From Bacteroidota bacterium (GTDB taxonomy: Bacteria; Bacteroidota; Bacteroidia; UBA7662; CANHCV01): 64,000 bases of DNA. The notes below the pieces were generated by a model that ran no database searches, was not told where the DNA came from, and was given only the letters and a program-made list of their open reading frames with translations. The position numbers were made by a program, and so were the translations under genes. This document shows, one piece after another, positions 61,387 to 64,000 of this stretch. Location of the stretch: assembly GCA_947501265.1 (NCBI GenBank), contig CANMVY010000002.1, forward strand, positions 85,048 to 149,047, in the 5' to 3' direction. Each line of letters starts with the position of its first letter. Positions within the stretch are counted from its first letter, which is position 1.

Positions 61387-62712
61387 ATGTTCGAAAATCT
61401 ATCCAATCGACTAGAGAGCGCCTTCAAATTATTGAAGGGCCAAGGGCAAATTACCGACGTTAACGTTGCCACCACCATGAAAGAAATCCGTCGCGCCTTG
61501 TTGGATGCCGACGTTAGCTTTAAAATTGCCAAAGACTTTACCGATGCAGTAAGGGAAAAAGCCACAGGACAAAACGTGCTGAACAGCATTACTCCGGGGC
61601 AATTGCTCACCAAAATCATGCACGATGAATTAACGACATTGATGGGTGGAACGGCCAAGGAAATCAATCTTAGTGGTCGCCCATCGGTGGTATTGATGTC
61701 GGGATTGCAAGGTTCGGGGAAAACAACGTTCTCGGGAAAATTGGCACTGCGTTTAAAAGGCAAAGGACAGAAGGTTTTGTTGGCAGCCTGCGACATTTAC
61801 CGACCGGCGGCCATCGACCAATTGCATACGTTAGGAAGCCAGATTGGGGTAGAAGTTTATTCTGAACCCGGAAATAACAACGCGGTACAGATTGCTCAAA
61901 ATGCTCTTCAAAAGGCAAAAGCTGAAGGATTTTCGGTACTGATTGTCGATACAGCAGGCCGTTTAGCGGTAGACGAAGCCATGATGGTGGAAATTGCGGC
62001 CGTGAAGCAAGCCATTCAACCTACTGAAACGTTGTTCGTGGTGGATTCCATGACGGGGCAAGATGCGGTAAATACCGCAAAAGCATTCCATGATCGTTTG
62101 AATTTCGACGGGGTTATTTTAACCAAATTGGATGGAGATACCCGCGGTGGAGCGGCGCTTACGATTTCTTTTACGGTAGGCAAGCCCATCAAATTCGTTG
62201 GAACCGGCGAGAAGATGGAAGCGTTGGATGTTTTCCATCCCGACCGAATGGCCAACCGAATTTTGGGAATGGGCGATGTGGTTTCGTTGGTAGAACGGGC
62301 GCAAGAAGCTTATTCGGATGAGGAAGCCAAGAAATTGGAAGCCAAATTGCGGAAGAACCAATTCGATTTCAACGACTTTTTTGAACAAATTCAGCAAATC
62401 AAAAAGATGGGGAACATCAAGGATTTGATGGGAATGATTCCAGGCGTTGGCAAAGCCATGAAAGATTTACCGGTTGACAACGACGCGTTTAAATCGGTTG
62501 AAGCGATCATTCAAAGCATGACTCCGGAAGAACGCCGCAAACCAGAAATTTTGAGTGGAAGTCGCCGCAAGCGCATTGCCCGCGGAAGTGGATATGACAT
62601 TCAGCGTGTAAATCAATTGATTAAGCAATTTGAAGACATGCAGAAGATGATGAAAATGATGAATAAAATGGGCAAAGGCGGTAAAGGGATGAAAATGCCT
62701 TTTGGCTTTTGA
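61387..62712 (+). CDS. ffh: Signal recognition particle protein Ffh
   Basis: MFENLSNRLESAFKLLKGQG, GLQGSGKTTFSGKLA, DTAGRLAVDE, TKLDGDTRGGAAL, M domain. Confidence 0.97.
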   Translation: MFENLSNRLESAFKLLKGQGQITDVNVATTMKEIRRALLDADVSFKIAKDFTDAVREKATGQNVLNSITPGQLLTKIMHDELTTLMGGTAKEINLSGRPSVVLMSGLQGSGKTTFSGKLALRLKGKGQKVLLAACDIYRPAAIDQLHTLGSQIGVEVYSEPGNNNAVQIAQNALQKAKAEGFSVLIVDTAGRLAVDEAMMVEIAAVKQAIQPTETLFVVDSMTGQDAVNTAKAFHDRLNFDGVILTKLDGDTRGGAALTISFTVGKPIKFVGTGEKMEALDVFHPDRMANRILGMGDVVSLVERAQEAYSDEEAKKLEAKLRKNQFDFNDFFEQIQQIKKMGNIKDLMGMIPGVGKAMKDLPVDNDAFKSVEAIIQSMTPEERRKPEILSGSRRKRIARGSGYDIQRVNQLIKQFEDMQKMMKMMNKMGKGGKGMKMPFGF

Positions 62713-62763
62713 TAATAAAAATCTTTTCTTACCTTTGCACCTCACTTAAAACAAACCTTTACA

Positions 62764-63558
62764 ATGTCTGTAAAAATTCGTTTACAACGCCACGGCCGGA
62801 AAGCTAGTCCTTTCTACTATATCGTGGCTTCCGACGCACGTTCACCACGTGATGGTCGTTTCATCGAGAAAATCGGTTCTTACAATCCGGTTACTGTTCC
62901 TGCTACCATTGAATTGAACGTTGATCGTGCAGTTTATTGGTTAGGTGTTGGAGCTCAACCGACCGATTCCGCCCGTGGAATTCTATCCCACAAAGGCGCT
63001 ATGTACAAAAAGCACTTGTTGCGTGGAGTATCGAAAGGTGCATTCACCATGGAAGTTGCTGAAAAAATGTTCCAAGAGTGGTTGGATTCCAAAGGCACTT
63101 CACTTGATCAAGCGAAGAAAGCCAAGGACGACAAAGCTGCGAAGGCGCGTACTGTTCAATTGGCTGCTGAAGCCAAGGTTGCTGCTGAAAAAGCGGCTGC
63201 TATTGCTGCGAAAAACGCTCCAGTTGTAGAAGAAGTTGCCGAGGAAGCTGCTGAAGAAGTTGCTGTTGAAGAAACAGTTGCTGAAGCTCCTGCTGTTGCT
63301 GAAGAGGCTCCGGCTGCTGAAGAGGCTCCGGCTGCTGAAGAAGCTCCCGCTGCTGAAGAAGCCCCCGCTACTGAAGCTCCTGCTGCTGAAGAGGCTCCTG
63401 CTGCTGAAGAAGCTCCCGCAGCTGAAGAGGCTCCTGCTGCTGAAGAAGCTCCCGCAGTTGAAGAAGCTCCCGCTACTGAAGAGGCTCCCGCTACTGAAGA
63501 GGCTCCTGCTGCTGAAGCTCCTGCCACAGAAGAAGGCGAAGCTCCTGCTGCTGAGTAA
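62764..63558 (+). CDS. rpsP: 30S ribosomal protein S16 with long EEAPA-repeat C-terminal extension
   Basis: [43 protein letters not shown]16 core; Ala/Glu/Pro repeat tail to 264 aa. Confidence 0.95.
   Translation: MSVKIRLQRHGRKASPFYYIVASDARSPRDGRFIEKIGSYNPVTVPATIELNVDRAVYWLGVGAQPTDSARGILSHKGAMYKKHLLRGVSKGAFTMEVAEKMFQEWLDSKGTSLDQAKKAKDDKAAKARTVQLAAEAKVAAEKAAAIAAKNAPVVEEVAEEAAEEVAVEETVAEAPAVAEEAPAAEEAPAAEEAPAAEEAPATEAPAAEEAPAAEEAPAAEEAPAAEEAPAVEEAPATEEAPATEEAPAAEAPATEEGEAPAAE
63289..63557 (+). repeat. Imperfect tandem repeat (15-18 nt units, GCTGAAGAGGCTCCxGCT type) coding the EEAPA tail of S16
   Basis: About a dozen near-identical EEAPA units visible in the translation. Confidence 0.85.
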
Positions 63559-63580
63559 TATAAAAAATTCAGAATTAACG

Positions 63581-63610
63581 AAGCCCCTACCAAATGGTAG
63601 GGGCTTTTTC
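63581..63610 (+). terminator. Terminator after rpsP
   Basis: AGCCCCTACCA-aa-TGGTAGGGGCT followed by a T run. Confidence 0.9.
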
Positions 63611-63672
63611 TTTGTATTCCATCAACAGAACTTTTCTTTCGACTAAATTTCAATTTTTCCTATCTTTAACGC

Positions 63673-64000
63673 ATGGGAGAAATCCAAAATCAAGAAAACA
63701 TCCTTTTAATTTTTCAAAAAATCATCGAGCAAGAGAGCAAAACTTCAACGTATAAGTTTGCCCTTCTACGCGCTGTAATTGATCTCATAACCGCTCAATC
63801 GCCCCATATCGAAGATCGCGCTACACATGTGGCTATTCCAGTGCAATTAGTCAGCGATAAATGGTTGTTTTATTATTGGGATTTGATCGCTGAAAATTAT
63901 TCCCAAATTCATTCTGGGAGAAATTTAGCCTTTGAAGAACAACTTCGGGAATTACAAAAAAACCATTCCATTCAAAACTATTGGGATTTTAAACAAGAGT
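63673..64000 (+). CDS. Truncated ORF, possible N-terminus of an HNH-type endonuclease family protein
   Basis: My translation MGEIQNQENILLIFQKIIEQESKTSTYKFALLRAVIDLITAQSPHIED...AIPVQLVSDKWLFYYWDLI... resembles the helical N-terminus common in HNH-nuclease-annotated proteins; open to the window edge, nuclease motif not visible. Confidence 0.45.
   Translation, partial: MGEIQNQENILLIFQKIIEQESKTSTYKFALLRAVIDLITAQSPHIEDRATHVAIPVQLVSDKWLFYYWDLIAENYSQIHSGRNLAFEEQLRELQKNHSIQNYWDFKQE

Noticed and set aside
63289-63557. Repeat tract that might suggest a CRISPR array or satellite
   Set aside because: Units are contiguous, in frame and codon-structured within rpsP; no spacers.
63156-63653. 165-aa minus-strand ORF rich in Ala/Gly/Ser
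   Set aside because: It is the antisense reading of the rpsP repeat tail; low-complexity artefact.

Overview
This 64 kb window is a gene-dense, low-GC chromosomal segment from a Bacteroidota bacterium, probably a Flavobacteriales-like lineage. Supporting signs are a T9SS C-terminal sorting domain, an S46 peptidase, TTG/TTTG-N19-TAnnTTTG promoters, and the gene order miaB / sigma-54 activator / lptE / secG / groES / groEL. Nearly all of it is core genome. It holds a SUF Fe-S operon, a polysaccharide export/assembly operon (ABC exporter, DUF1972 glycosyltransferase, O-antigen-ligase-like protein), rseP, ftcD/idi, dprA, a T9SS subtilase, sucC, an EPS glycosylphosphotransferase with an M16 protease pair, chrA, htrA, and a long minus-strand block (mscS, speA, ribF, truB, uppP, ftsX, hutH, hisS, groEL/ES, secG, lptE, miaB). 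It ends with proline dehydrogenase, an S46 peptidase, ffh and rpsP. One tRNA (Leu-CAA) and several intrinsic terminators are visible. I found no CRISPR array, IS element, prophage or complete defense system. The most notable signals outside the gene calls are: (i) two perfect DnaA boxes in inverted orientation (TTATCCACA-GTT-TGTGGATAA) next to AT-rich DNA upstream of htrA; (ii) a very long EEAPA-repeat tail on ribosomal protein S16; (iii) a relic C-terminus of an outer-membrane beta-barrel between ftcD and dprA; (iv) an unusual inverted-repeat / TGGCA-N6-TTG region upstream of groESL; (v) an uncharacterised MGMT-like plus DUF3052/YdeI-like gene pair; and (vi) a putative HNH-type nuclease cut by the right edge. 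I cannot claim a complete new system from this window.
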